DNA from: Robiginitalea sp. SC105 | Lineage (GTDB): Bacteria; Bacteroidota; Bacteroidia; Flavobacteriales; Flavobacteriaceae | DNA length: 64,000 nucleotides | NCBI RefSeq assembly: GCF_014243345.1 | Contig: NZ_JACLZF010000002.1 | Span: forward strand, 496,001 to 560,000 | Direction of reading: 5' to 3' | Shown: positions 44,715-53,709 of the stretch, in pieces | Layout: each line of letters opens with the position of its first letter | Position numbering within the stretch: position 1 is the stretch's first letter | Position numbers and translations under genes: made by a program | Notes under the pieces: generated by a model | Databases searched by the model: none | Seen by the model: only the letters and a program-made list of their open reading frames with translations | What the model was told of the DNA's origin: nothing

Positions 44715-46384
44715 TTCGAGGGACCATTTTCTGGGGATGTTTTCTGGGGATCCTGGCGGCCTATGTTTGTGGCCTGCCCGCCACGCTGATGGAAAACGAT
44801 TCTGCCCAGTTCGCCGTGATGGCCATGCGGATGGTGCAGGAAAACGATTTCATCAACCTGGTCAAGGGAACGGAACAATACCTGGACAAACCCCACTTGC
44901 ATTACTGGCTGGCGGCCCTCTCCTATAAGGTTTTCGGCATCCACGACTGGGCCTACCGCCTGCCTGCCGTACTGATGACCCTTTTGGCTGCCCTGAGCTG
45001 TTACGGCCTGGGGAAGCTCCTCTACAATGCAAATGCCGGCCGGCTGGCAGCCCTGATCTTTATGAGCGCACAGACCATTGTACTCTCCGTGATCGATGTC
45101 CGCACGGATGCGGTCCTGACGGGCTTTACAGCCCTTGCCATCTGGCAGTTGCTGCGCTATCTGAAAAACGGGAGCCTTTCCGGGCTGCTTTGGGGGGCGC
45201 TTGGGGCCGGGCTCGCCTTTTCGACCAAAGGGCAGATCGCATTGCTGGTCATTGGACTGCCCCTGATATGCCACCTGGCCTGGACCCGCCAGTGGCGACG
45301 CCTGGCCGATCCCCGGCTGCTACTGGCACTGTTGGTTTTTGGCCTTGCCATCAGCCCGATGCTCTATGCATACTACCAGCAATTTGACCTGCACCCGGAG
45401 AAGGTTATCCGCGGCCGGGGCAACCGGAGCGGAATCCTCTTTATTTTCTGGGAACAGAGTTTTGAGCGGCTCAGCGGGGAAGGGGTCGGCAAGAACAGCA
45501 GCGACTACTTTTTCTTTTTCCACACCTTCCTGTGGGTATTCCTGCCCTGGACGCTGTTGGGTCTGGCGGCCTTTGGCAACCGTGTACCCGGGGTGGTCCG
45601 CGCAATGGCCGGTCGGAGAAAGCAGGCCGGGGAAGTCCTCACCCTGGGGGGGATCGCGCTGATCTTCCTGATTATCAGTTTTGCGCAGTTCAAGTTACCC
45701 CATTACCTGAACATCCTGATCCCGTTGTTTGCCGTGCTGACCGCAGGTTACCTGGATGCGCTGCGGGAACAGGAAAAATGGCGGTGGCTGCGGCGTGCGG
45801 CACGCCTTCAGACAGGTATCCTGGGGGTAGTCCTGCTGGCGGTTGGCGCGATCCTTTTCTGGGTATTCCCCGTTTCCCCCTGGCTCGCTGCCGGCACCTT
45901 GCTGCTGCTGTCTGGGCTGGCTTTCCTGATCTGGCGCCTGCATAGCGACCCGCTGGTGCGGATCTGCCTGATCAGTGTCCTTGCCAGCACCGGGATCAAT
46001 ATCGTGCTCAACAGCCACTTTTACCCGGAACTCCTCAGATACCAGGCGGGTTCCGAACTGGCCCGGACCTATCTCCGGGAGGTCCCCGGTACGCCCCCGA
46101 TCTACAAATTCACTGGGGAACACACCTGGGCCCTGGACTTTTATACCCGGCAGCCCTTGCGCCTAGCGCCTGCAGTGTCCCCGGACTCCCTTGCGGGACG
46201 ATGGGTTTATGTGGATGACCGCCAGCGGGAGGCCCTTGCAGAGGCGGGTTTCCGCTGGGAACGCGAACTCAGTGCCGACCAGTTCCGGATTTCCCGTCTT
46301 CAGGCGAAGTTCCTGAACCCGGAGACCCGGACAGATGTACTCAATAAGCGGTATCTGTTGCTCCTGTCCCCGCCGGAACCCTGA
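44711..46384 (+). CDS. GT39/ArnT-like membrane glycosyltransferase
   Basis: 557 residues with ~11 membrane helices. The N-terminal loop (LPATLMENDSAQFAVMAMRMV) carries acidic residues seen in ArnT/PMT enzymes (usual DE pair), followed by EQYLDKPHLHYWLAALSYKVFG, a very typical GT39 pattern. Such enzymes use polyprenyl-phosphate sugars to decorate lipid A or proteins at the periplasmic face. The last ~120 residues form a soluble domain. It is coupled to PAP2 upstream and overlaps the convergent LPG-synthase-TM gene by 44 bases. Confidence 0.88.
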   Translation: MIRGTIFWGCFLGILAAYVCGLPATLMENDSAQFAVMAMRMVQENDFINLVKGTEQYLDKPHLHYWLAALSYKVFGIHDWAYRLPAVLMTLLAALSCYGLGKLLYNANAGRLAALIFMSAQTIVLSVIDVRTDAVLTGFTALAIWQLLRYLKNGSLSGLLWGALGAGLAFSTKGQIALLVIGLPLICHLAWTRQWRRLADPRLLLALLVFGLAISPMLYAYYQQFDLHPEKVIRGRGNRSGILFIFWEQSFERLSGEGVGKNSSDYFFFFHTFLWVFLPWTLLGLAAFGNRVPGVVRAMAGRRKQAGEVLTLGGIALIFLIISFAQFKLPHYLNILIPLFAVLTAGYLDALREQEKWRWLRRAARLQTGILGVVLLAVGAILFWVFPVSPWLAAGTLLLLSGLAFLIWRLHSDPLVRICLISVLASTGINIVLNSHFYPELLRYQAGSELARTYLREVPGTPPIYKFTGEHTWALDFYTRQPLRLAPAVSPDSLAGRWVYVDDRQREALAEAGFRWERELSADQFRISRLQAKFLNPETRTDVLNKRYLLLLSPPEP

Positions 46385-47243
46385 GCCGCAATTCCGGCTT
46401 CCTGAAATGGTAATAAATCCCAGCCAGGGAGACCAGGGCGGTAATCATAAAGAATTCCATGCTCAGGCCGACTGCAGTGGTCTCTTCCAACCCGAACCAG
46501 GCCGATCCGTAAAAGAACAACAGCTCCCGGCTCCCTATCCCGCCGATGGTGATGGGCAACACGGCCACGATACTGCTGAGCAGGAACAACAGGAGGTAGG
46601 GCAGGTAGGCTTCGTCCACGTGCAGGGCATGCAGGAGGATATAAGCCGTCGCCAGTTGGGCGGCCTGCACCCCGGCAGAATAGGAGAGGGCCTGCCAGAA
46701 GACAGGATGGGCATAGGAGAAGAAGCGGCGGTGTACCCACCAGTAGGCACCCAGGCTGAGGAGCAAACCCAAAATGAGCCAGGGCGCATAGGGCTGCAAC
46801 CACCCCGGTGCCAGCCAGAGCAGCAGGACCCCGCTGTAAAATACCAGCAGGTAAAGCCCGCTGATACGATCCAGGAGCAATACTCCCACGATACGCCTGA
46901 CCCGGGTGCCAAATGTCTTGTGCAGCACATAGCCCTTGTAGGCGTCCCCCCCGATGCCCCCGGGCAGGAACAGGTTGTAAAACATCCCCAGGAGGTAGAG
47001 TCGGGCGTTTGATTTTTCTGTAAGCGGGAGGCCGATTTCGCGGAAATACCGGTTGAGGCGGAGGGAGGCTATCACCTTGGACAGGCAGAAAAAAAGGAGT
47101 GCAAGCAGCAGGAACCCCGGGCTGCTCTCCCGTATGGTTTCCCAGACGTCCCGAAATGGGATTCGCCGGAAGACGAGGTAAAGCAGCAGGGCGCTGAAAA
47201 CGAGTTTCAGCAGGGCAACCCCTTTTTTACGCAGGTTTCCCAC
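46341..47243 (-). CDS. Lysylphosphatidylglycerol-synthase TM-region (UPF0104/AglD-like) protein
   Basis: 300 residues with about eight helices; conserved pieces SNARLYLLGMFYNLFLPGGIGGDAYKGYVL and LPITIGGIGSRELLFFYG are the LPG_synthase_TM signature. There is no aminoacyl-transferase domain, so it is not MprF. Stand-alone members are often suggested to flip or help transfer lipid-linked sugars. It overlaps the DPM1-like gene upstream by 17 bases, so the two are coupled, and converges with GT39. Confidence 0.87.
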   Translation of the reverse strand: MGNLRKKGVALLKLVFSALLLYLVFRRIPFRDVWETIRESSPGFLLLALLFFCLSKVIASLRLNRYFREIGLPLTEKSNARLYLLGMFYNLFLPGGIGGDAYKGYVLHKTFGTRVRRIVGVLLLDRISGLYLLVFYSGVLLLWLAPGWLQPYAPWLILGLLLSLGAYWWVHRRFFSYAHPVFWQALSYSAGVQAAQLATAYILLHALHVDEAYLPYLLLFLLSSIVAVLPITIGGIGSRELLFFYGSAWFGLEETTAVGLSMEFFMITALVSLAGIYYHFRKPELRLRVPAGTGATDTAY

Positions 47244-48186
47244 CGATCAGGACTTTTTTGATGCGGTACGGCCTCTTGTTCTGGGATTCGTAATAGGTCC
47301 GGATCAGCAGCTCCATGACAATCCCGATGGTGAAGAGCTGGATGCCCCCCAGGATGAACATCATCCCGAAAATAAGCAGGGGCCGGGTGCCGATATCCTG
47401 TCCGAACCCGAATTTGACTACCAGCAGGTAGGCGTTGATGGCGATTCCCAAAAGGATCAGCAACACGCCGAAGATGCCAAAGAGGTGGATGGGCCGTTGG
47501 AAATACTTGCGGATGAACAACAGGAGCATCATGTCCGCGATCACCTTGAATACCCTTTCGAGCCCGTATTTGGACTCCCCGGCGTGCCGGGCATGATGGC
47601 GTACCGGTACCTGTTTGATCTGGGCGCCTTCCAGGAATGCCAGCAGGGTGATAAAACGGTGCATTTCCCCATAGAGGTTCAGGTCTTTCGCTATGGTCCG
47701 TGAAAAGACCTTAAGCGCACAGCCGTTGTCCTTGATGTCGAGCTTGGTGACCCGGCGCACCAGGAAGTTCGCGATCTTGGACGGGATTTTTTTGATCAGG
47801 GAGTCTTTTCGCTTCTGGCGGATCCCCGTCACCACATCGAATTCCCCTCCAAGCGCATAGGGCAGCATTACCGGGATATCGCCCGGGTCGTTCTGCAGGT
47901 CGCCATCCATGGTGATGATGTACTCCCCTTCCGCGTAGTCAATACCGGCAGCCAGGGCAAGGCTCTGGCCGTAATTTTTTTTCAGGCAGATCAGGTGGAC
48001 CTTCGGGTCGGCCATCTTGCGGACCACCTCCCGGGTGGCGTCGGTGGAAAAGTCATCGATGTACACGATCTGGTAGGTGTAGCCCTGCAGGCTTTCGTGG
48101 ATTTTGCGGGTCAGAAGGGAGACATTTTCTTCCTCGTTATAGAGGGGGACAACGATAGACAGGAGCGATTGGGTCAGGACCTCCAT
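47227..48186 (-). CDS. Polyprenyl-phosphate glycosyltransferase, DPM1/ArnC-like GT2
   Basis: 319 residues from ATG 48186. GT2 motifs: LSIVVPLYNEEENV, VYIDDFSTDATREVV, ITMDGDLQNDP (DxD); then the polyprenyl-phosphate branch marks KKIPSKIANFLVRRVTKLDIKDNGCALKVF, and two C-terminal membrane helices (~234-262 and 268-293). It should make an undecaprenyl-phosphate sugar at the cytosolic face, which could feed the flippase-like protein encoded downstream and the GT39 transferase. Sugar unknown. Confidence 0.9.
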   Translation of the reverse strand: MEVLTQSLLSIVVPLYNEEENVSLLTRKIHESLQGYTYQIVYIDDFSTDATREVVRKMADPKVHLICLKKNYGQSLALAAGIDYAEGEYIITMDGDLQNDPGDIPVMLPYALGGEFDVVTGIRQKRKDSLIKKIPSKIANFLVRRVTKLDIKDNGCALKVFSRTIAKDLNLYGEMHRFITLLAFLEGAQIKQVPVRHHARHAGESKYGLERVFKVIADMMLLLFIRKYFQRPIHLFGIFGVLLILLGIAINAYLLVVKFGFGQDIGTRPLLIFGMMFILGGIQLFTIGIVMELLIRTYYESQNKRPYRIKKVLIGGKPA

Positions 48187-48233
48187 GGAAAAGGCATTGA
48201 TTTCAGGGGTAAATGTACGTCTTTTTTCGGGCT

Positions 48234-49262
48234 TCAGCGATTCGGGCCATACAGCTCCAACAGGCGTTCCGCAGCCCGGAACGGGCTGATCTGCCGTGCT
48301 GCGACGGCCTGTTCCAACTCCCTGTAGGCGCGGCTTACCTCCGGGTTCTCGTAAAAACCGGAAACGAGCTGCTCGGAAACGGCCTGTCGCAGCCACGTGG
48401 TATTCTGTTCCATCCGCTTCCGGTCGAATGACCCGTTTTCAAGGGCTTTTTCCCGGTACTTCCGGATGGTTTCCCAGACCGCTTCAATCCCTGAGCCTTC
48501 TGTGGAGGAACACAGCATCACTTCGGGCCTCCAGCCATCCGCCTTTGGAGGGTACAGGTGGAGTGCCTGCCGGAAGGTGGTGCGGGCCTGACGCGCCGCT
48601 TCGAGATTAGCCCCGTCCGCCTTGTTGATCACGATGGCATCGGCCATCTCCATAATCCCCCGTTTGATACCCTGCAATTCGTCCCCGGCCCCGGCAATTT
48701 TAAGTAGCAGGAAAAAATCCACCATACCGTGTACGGCGGTTTCACTCTGGCCGACCCCGACGGTTTCCACCAGGATCACCTCGAAGCCTGCTGCCTCGCA
48801 CAGGCCGATGCTTTCCCGGGTCTTGCGGGTGACGCCTCCCAGGGATTCCCCGGCCGGGGAAGGCCGGATAAAGGCTCTTGGATCACGGCTGAGGTCATTC
48901 ATCCGTGTTTTATCACCCAGGATGCTGCCCTTGCTGAGGCTGCTGCTGGGATCTACAGCCAGGACCGCCACCTTGAGGCCTTTCCCGGTAAGATGGAGGC
49001 CCAGGCTTTCAATAAAGGTGCTTTTGCCCGCCCCGGGCACCCCGGTTATGCCAATGCGGATGCTGTTGCCGGTGTGCGGGAGGCAGGACTCCACCAACCG
49101 GTCCGCGGCCTCCCGGTCCGAGGGAAGGGTACTTTCCACCAGGGTGATGCCCCGCGCGAGCGCCGTCCGGTCCGCGCGGCGGATACCCTCCAGCAGTTCC
49201 CCGGTGTCAGGGGGCTTGCGCCCTGGGGATTTGTGCTCCTTTTTGGGATTGGGTTCAGCCAA
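48234..49262 (-). CDS. meaB: Methylmalonyl-CoA mutase-associated GTPase
   Basis: 342 residues, G3E-type GTPase. Walker A GITGVPGAGKST, switch ETVGVGQSE and base-recognition NKADG are present. MeaB loads and guards adenosylcobalamin on methylmalonyl-CoA mutase; the older name ArgK (arginine transport kinase) is not supported. The mutase genes are not in this window. The start overlaps the 3' end of the DUF2911 gene by 8 bases. Confidence 0.95.
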   Translation of the reverse strand: MAEPNPKKEHKSPGRKPPDTGELLEGIRRADRTALARGITLVESTLPSDREAADRLVESCLPHTGNSIRIGITGVPGAGKSTFIESLGLHLTGKGLKVAVLAVDPSSSLSKGSILGDKTRMNDLSRDPRAFIRPSPAGESLGGVTRKTRESIGLCEAAGFEVILVETVGVGQSETAVHGMVDFFLLLKIAGAGDELQGIKRGIMEMADAIVINKADGANLEAARQARTTFRQALHLYPPKADGWRPEVMLCSSTEGSGIEAVWETIRKYREKALENGSFDRKRMEQNTTWLRQAVSEQLVSGFYENPEVSRAYRELEQAVAARQISPFRAAERLLELYGPNR

Positions 49263-49827
49263 CGTCCGGGGTGATTTTTACCAACACCTCCGTCTGGTCC
49301 CAGGCGAGCCGCATAACAACTTCCTGGCTGATGATGTCGAATTCGATGGTGAAATCCTCTACCGGCCGGGGCAGGCCCAGGGCAGGGGCTGCGACCTGAA
49401 CCACATCGTGGTCCGGGTCCCGGGTGGTATTGTCCCCTCCGCTGAGCAGGGTAACCCCCCATTCAGGGACCTCGTCGTTCAGGATAATGGTCCAGCTGTT
49501 GCGGCCAGGAACCGTCCACAGGGAATATGTGCCGGCTGGCAGGGGTTTGCCGCCGACCAGGATATCCCCGCTGGTGGTAAATGTCGTGGGTTCGTTTGCC
49601 CCGGTCCGCCAAACCTTGTCATAGGGAACCAGCCCACCGAAGATCTTCCGGCCCTTTTTGGATGGGCTGCAGTAATCCACCTCGAGGGTTATCCCAGCCG
49701 CCTCGTATTGGGCGGTGCGTTCAGGACTGTATTTTTTGGTTTGTTCCCGCAGGTAGGGCATGCCCACAAAGTAGAAAAGCAGCAGCAGTGCGGCAAGGAT
49801 GCCAACGATCCATTTCAGAATTTTCAT
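49255..49827 (-). CDS. DUF2911 protein with N-terminal membrane anchor
   Basis: 190 residues from ATG 49827, which gives MKILKWIVGILAALLLLFYFVG as a single N-terminal membrane anchor or signal. The DUF2911 domain follows (LEVDYCSPSKKGRKIFGGLVPYDKVWRTGANEPTTFTTS, LPAGTYSLWTVPG). This family is periplasmic or secreted and has no known activity. It is read into meaB (8-base overlap), though no functional link is apparent. Confidence 0.9.
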   Translation of the reverse strand: MKILKWIVGILAALLLLFYFVGMPYLREQTKKYSPERTAQYEAAGITLEVDYCSPSKKGRKIFGGLVPYDKVWRTGANEPTTFTTSGDILVGGKPLPAGTYSLWTVPGRNSWTIILNDEVPEWGVTLLSGGDNTTRDPDHDVVQVAAPALGLPRPVEDFTIEFDIISQEVVMRLAWDQTEVLVKITPDVG

Positions 49828-49984
49828 CGGTTGTTTTTTTGGTTCCCTAAATGTACTAAATCGCCGCGGACCACTTTCAGGACAGCTTGCAAATAAATCA
49901 AAGCAACTAAAAAGGTGCAGGGCCAAAAGGCGGATGTACCACCAAAGTGGGTAAGGCTACAAAACAGATGCCCCGGTTGCGACT

Positions 49985-50890
49985 TCAGATATACTCGAAG
50001 GTAAAGCGCGATTCGTTCAGGTATTCTTCCCCAGGGTGCAATTCGGTGCTTGGAAACCCGGGGTGGTTCGGCGCGTCGGGGTAGCCCTGGGTCTCAAAGC
50101 AGATGCCCGGGAAATGGGGCGGTGTATACACAACGACAGCCGGTTGGTTGGTCGTCACCTGCATCCGGATTTTTGATTCGGGGGACAGCAGTTCTGCGGC
50201 CGGCATGGCCCCATTGAGTATGTAGGGGGTATCCAGGCGGGTTGCTCCTATCTCGCGTTCCTGCCGGAAGTCGAATTCCGTTTGGGAAATATCCAGGATC
50301 CTGCCAGTGGGTAACAGGCGCTGGTCAGTCTCCAGTCGCTCCCTCGCATTGAGACGCAGGCGGTAATGGTCTATGGAACCTGAGGAATCTATCTTAAAAT
50401 AGGAGTGGTTGGCCAGGCTGACCACCGTGGGCCTGTCAGTTACGGCCTGATGTCTGACCAGCAAGGAGTTCCCGCTGATTTGATAGAGGACCCGGACCCG
50501 GAGGTTGCCCGGAAACCCTTCTTCCCCGTCCGGGCTGAAATAACTCAGCAGCACGCCGGCAGTGTCCCCGGAAGTGCGTTGTGCCTCTAGCTTCCAGGTG
50601 CGCTTGCCAAAGCCCCGTTCCCCGCCGTGCAGGGTAATCCCATCCCGGTGGGAGAGGCGGTGGTTTTCGTTGCCGACCCGGAGCACCCCGCCGGAGATCC
50701 GGCCGGCAAAACGACCCACGCAGGCCCCCAGGTAGGCCTGGTCCGCAAGGTAGGCTTCCGGCTCCTGGAGGCCCACCACCAGGTCGGTGTAGGCTCCACG
50801 GGCATCGCGTAGCTGCAGGCGCTGGATAATCGCCCCGTAATCCAGGACCTCCATACGAAGGCGGTCGTTTTTTACAGTAACTTGTTCCAA
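49985..50890 (-). CDS. Aldose 1-epimerase (galactose mutarotase)
   Basis: About 301 residues if TTG 50890 is the start (LEQVTVKNDRLRMEVLDYGAIIQRLQL); the next ATG (50854) would cut the first strand, and the longer upstream frame is not like the family. Beta-sandwich residues: LANHSYFKID (His), ITLHGGERGFGKRTW, and FCFETQGYPDAPNHPGF-like end (CFETQGYPDAPNHPGF) with catalytic Glu. It interconverts alpha and beta anomers of galactose or glucose. It is divergent from the sigma-factor gene. A near-consensus TACTTTTA lies upstream. Confidence 0.88.
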   Translation of the reverse strand: MEQVTVKNDRLRMEVLDYGAIIQRLQLRDARGAYTDLVVGLQEPEAYLADQAYLGACVGRFAGRISGGVLRVGNENHRLSHRDGITLHGGERGFGKRTWKLEAQRTSGDTAGVLLSYFSPDGEEGFPGNLRVRVLYQISGNSLLVRHQAVTDRPTVVSLANHSYFKIDSSGSIDHYRLRLNARERLETDQRLLPTGRILDISQTEFDFRQEREIGATRLDTPYILNGAMPAAELLSPESKIRMQVTTNQPAVVVYTPPHFPGICFETQGYPDAPNHPGFPSTELHPGEEYLNESRFTFEYI

Positions 50891-51000
50891 CGCGAAGAGT
50901 AAAATTTTCGTTAAAAGTACACTTTTTTGAAACGCTGCCCGGAAGCCCTCGTCCTTAAGACAGCAACTAAAAACAACCGAAACTGGAAACTCAGGCAATT

Positions 51001-51540
51001 TTGACGCCCGACCTGATTGAGCAGTGTCGCAACCAGAACAGGAAGGCCCAGCTGGCCCTGTACCGGAAATATGCCCATGGCATGTTCTGTGTGGCGATGC
51101 GGTTTGTAAAGAATGAGGCCGATGCCGAGGACCTCACCCAGGAAGCCTTTATCAGGGCTTTCCGGAAAATGGATCAGTACAGAGGGGATGTGACCTTCGG
51201 GGCCTGGCTCAAGCGGATCGTCGTTAACCGCTGCCTGGATTTCCTCAAGGCCAAAAGGCAACATTTTGTGGAACTGGAGGAAAACAGGCTGCAGGTGGCC
51301 GATTCGGGAAGTTGGGAGGTGGCCTCCAGCATCGGGATCGAGGATGTGAAAGCGGCCATTGAGGAACTGCCCGAGAATTACCGGTACGTGGTACAACTCT
51401 ACCTGGTGGAGGGGTATGACCACTCGGAGATTTCCGAAATACTGAAAATAAGGGAGAATACCTCCAGGACCCGGTTGATGCGGGGGAAGGGATATCTAAA
51501 GGAACTTTTAAAAGAAAAGCAACATGTCGCAGGATCTTAG
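51001..51540 (+). CDS. ECF-type RNA polymerase sigma factor
   Basis: 179 residues from TTG 51001. Region 2: YRKYAHGMFCVAMRFVKNEADAEDLTQEAFIRAFRKMDQYRG...FGAWLKRIVVNRCLD, binding core polymerase and the -10 element. Region 4: LPENYRYVVQLYLVEGYDHSEISEILKIRENTSRTRLMRGKGYL, the helix-turn-helix for the -35. No region 1.1 or 3, as for ECF sigmas. It overlaps the next gene by 17 bases, so its likely anti-sigma is made together with it. Confidence 0.93.
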   Translation: MTPDLIEQCRNQNRKAQLALYRKYAHGMFCVAMRFVKNEADAEDLTQEAFIRAFRKMDQYRGDVTFGAWLKRIVVNRCLDFLKAKRQHFVELEENRLQVADSGSWEVASSIGIEDVKAAIEELPENYRYVVQLYLVEGYDHSEISEILKIRENTSRTRLMRGKGYLKELLKEKQHVAGS

Positions 51541-52108
51541 AAAAATGTTTGAACAGGAACGCCGTCGGGAGTACCGCATGGCCCCGGATCATGAAACCCG
51601 TTTTGAAAAGCGGCTGGACAAAGCATTTCCGGCAAGGAAGCGAAACCCCTTCCTCTGGATGGGGATCGCAGCCTCCCTGGTGGCTTTGCTGGGTTTCGGT
51701 TTCTGGGCCCTGCAGCGCGGGCCTCAGCTGCCCGCGGCATCGGACCAGCCTGTAGTCCAGAAGGACAGCGCGGAAGTGCGGCAGGGATTTTCCCTGGGCG
51801 ACCTTTCCCCGGACCTGCGGAAGATCGAGCAGTACTATACGGCCAACATCAACATGGAGCTGGCCAGCCTGGACATCTCCGACGAGAACAAAGTAGTGGC
51901 GGATGACTATATGGCCCGTTTGCGGGAACTGGATACCGAATACCAGAACCTGGTTGCAGAACTGAACGAAATAGGCCCCAATGAGGAAACCATTGCCGCC
52001 ATGATCCGGAATTTCCAGTTGCGGTTGCAGTTGCTTACCAAGTTAAAAGAGAAGTTGAACGAATTAAAACAATCAAAGAATGAATCAGTCAGTAGCAACA
52101 GCGTCTAA
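51524..52108 (+). CDS. Putative membrane anti-sigma-like protein
   Basis: 194 residues. An N-terminal cytosolic basic segment (~1-42) is followed by one membrane helix (43-62: FLWMGIAASLVALLGFGFWA), then a periplasmic part with two helical segments (residues ~100-185). No zinc anti-sigma (HxxxCxxC) motif is seen. By position it should hold the sigma factor at the membrane; this is inference. It overlaps the sigma gene by 17 and the next gene by 29 bases. Confidence 0.75.
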   Translation: MSQDLRKMFEQERRREYRMAPDHETRFEKRLDKAFPARKRNPFLWMGIAASLVALLGFGFWALQRGPQLPAASDQPVVQKDSAEVRQGFSLGDLSPDLRKIEQYYTANINMELASLDISDENKVVADDYMARLRELDTEYQNLVAELNEIGPNEETIAAMIRNFQLRLQLLTKLKEKLNELKQSKNESVSSNSV

Positions 52109-53519
52109 GGCGCTGATCTTTGCACTCCTGTTGGGGTGGCAGAGCGGGCAGGCCCAGAAATCCAAGACCTATAAGGAGTCCTTCAATGTGGATGCGGATG
52201 TGGAGGTGGCCCTGAACACCAGTCATGCGGACATCGAGTTCGAGACCTGGAACCGGAATGAAGTGGCCGTGGAGGCGGTAATAACCCTCGAAGGGGCCAC
52301 GGATGCCGAAGCAGCCGCTTATTTTGAAAACGGCGGCGTGGAGATCATGGGCAACAGTTCCCGGGTGGAGGTGAGTACCCGGGCGGGCAACAACTGGGCA
52401 TACCGTTTCGACGGGGATTTTGACCCCGGGGATTTCAATTTTGTGATGCCCGAAATACCGGACATTGGCCCGATCCTGGAAAGTGTGGAAATACCGGACA
52501 TCGGCCCGATCCTGGAGAATATGGAATTGCCTCCAATGCCCCCCGTCCCTTTCCAGAATTTCGATTATGAAGCGTATGAGAAAGAAGGTGAAGCGTATAT
52601 GAAGCGCTGGAAAACGGAATTCGACAAGAAATTCGACAAGGAGTACCAGCAGCGCCTGGAGGAATGGTCCAAGCGCGCCGAGGAACGGGCCAAGGAAATG
52701 AAATTGCGAATGGAGGAGCAACAGGAAGCGCGCGAATTGCGCATGAAGGAGCGGGAAAAGCTGATGGAGGAACGCGCCAAGCAGCGCGAGGAGGCACAAA
52801 AGGTCCGGGAGGAAGCCCGCGCCCAATTGGCAGAAGCACGGGAGCAGGTGCGGGCCGCACAGGACCGCTCCAGGGTGTTTTTTATGCAGGGGGAATCCGG
52901 AAACGGGAAATATACCATCAAAAAAACCATACGGATCAAGATGCCCAAGGGGGCCCGCCTGAAACTCAATGTCCGCCATGGGGAGGTGAAACTGGCGGAG
53001 AACTCGATGAACCTCCGGGCAACCCTGAATTACGCCAGCCTGCGCGCCTCGACAATTGACGGGGACCAGACCCTGGTGGATGCCCGGTACTCGCCCATAG
53101 CGGTCAAATCTTGGAACCGGGGCCGGCTGAATACGGATTTTTCCGAGGACGTAAACCTGTATGAAGTGCGCCGGCTGGACCTGTCGGCAACTTCCTCCCA
53201 GGTGACCATTGAGCGGCTGCTGCAACAGGCATCCATCCGAAACAACCTGGGGGCCCTGCGCATCGGATATATCGCGAATGGCTTAAAGGATATGACTATT
53301 TCTGTGGACAACGGGCAGCTGCAATGCAAGCTGCCCGACGGGTCCTACCATATCAGCGTTCAGGAACGGAATTCAGAAGTGGATTATCCAGGCGCCATTG
53401 TCTGGGACGGGCCCAAACCCAAATCGGGGACCCCGCGCAAAGGCTACCATATCGCGAGGGACTCTGGCAGTTCCATCGTCATCAACGCCTCCTACAGCCA
53501 GGTAGAACTGGACCACTGA
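52080..53519 (+). CDS. Exported coiled-coil protein, DUF4097-like
   Basis: 479 residues, signal peptide 1-26 (ending SGQAQ). Residues ~30-110 resemble the start of a DUF4097-type beta-helix (NVDADVEVALNTSHADIEFETWNRNEVAVEAVIT). There follow a duplicated EIPDIGPILE (125-134 and 137-146) and a long charged helix (~165-262, EEWSKRAEERAKEMKLRMEEQ) likely to be a coiled coil. The C-terminal ~200 residues return to beta-solenoid (GARLKLNVRHGEVKLAE, LDLSATSSQVTIERL). It is the third gene of the sigma operon; it may be a cell-envelope sensor or target. Confidence 0.78.
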   Translation: MNQSVATASKALIFALLLGWQSGQAQKSKTYKESFNVDADVEVALNTSHADIEFETWNRNEVAVEAVITLEGATDAEAAAYFENGGVEIMGNSSRVEVSTRAGNNWAYRFDGDFDPGDFNFVMPEIPDIGPILESVEIPDIGPILENMELPPMPPVPFQNFDYEAYEKEGEAYMKRWKTEFDKKFDKEYQQRLEEWSKRAEERAKEMKLRMEEQQEARELRMKEREKLMEERAKQREEAQKVREEARAQLAEAREQVRAAQDRSRVFFMQGESGNGKYTIKKTIRIKMPKGARLKLNVRHGEVKLAENSMNLRATLNYASLRASTIDGDQTLVDARYSPIAVKSWNRGRLNTDFSEDVNLYEVRRLDLSATSSQVTIERLLQQASIRNNLGALRIGYIANGLKDMTISVDNGQLQCKLPDGSYHISVQERNSEVDYPGAIVWDGPKPKSGTPRKGYHIARDSGSSIVINASYSQVELDH

Positions 53520-53709
53520 ACTTTCCTTGCAAAGCAGCCACTCCTTCCTTTGGCTGCCGGGGCCAGGGCCGCTGACATGCGCATGCCCTCCTGAGAATCG
53601 CTCCCTCAAATACGCTTGACATCCGATTTATTCATGCAAACCTCCTGACAGGGGCAGGCATTTTGTTTACAGGTGAGTCATCCCAGGATAACCGGGAAGA
53701 ACCGAAAAT

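Noticed and set aside
48234-49262. Arginine-transport ATPase (ArgK) reading of meaB
   Set aside because: The sequence is a G3E GTPase of the MeaB type; transport kinase function is an old name without support.
53536-53560. GCAGCCA...TGGCTGC hairpin as a terminator
   Set aside because: No T-run follows and the loop is long; the evidence is too weak.
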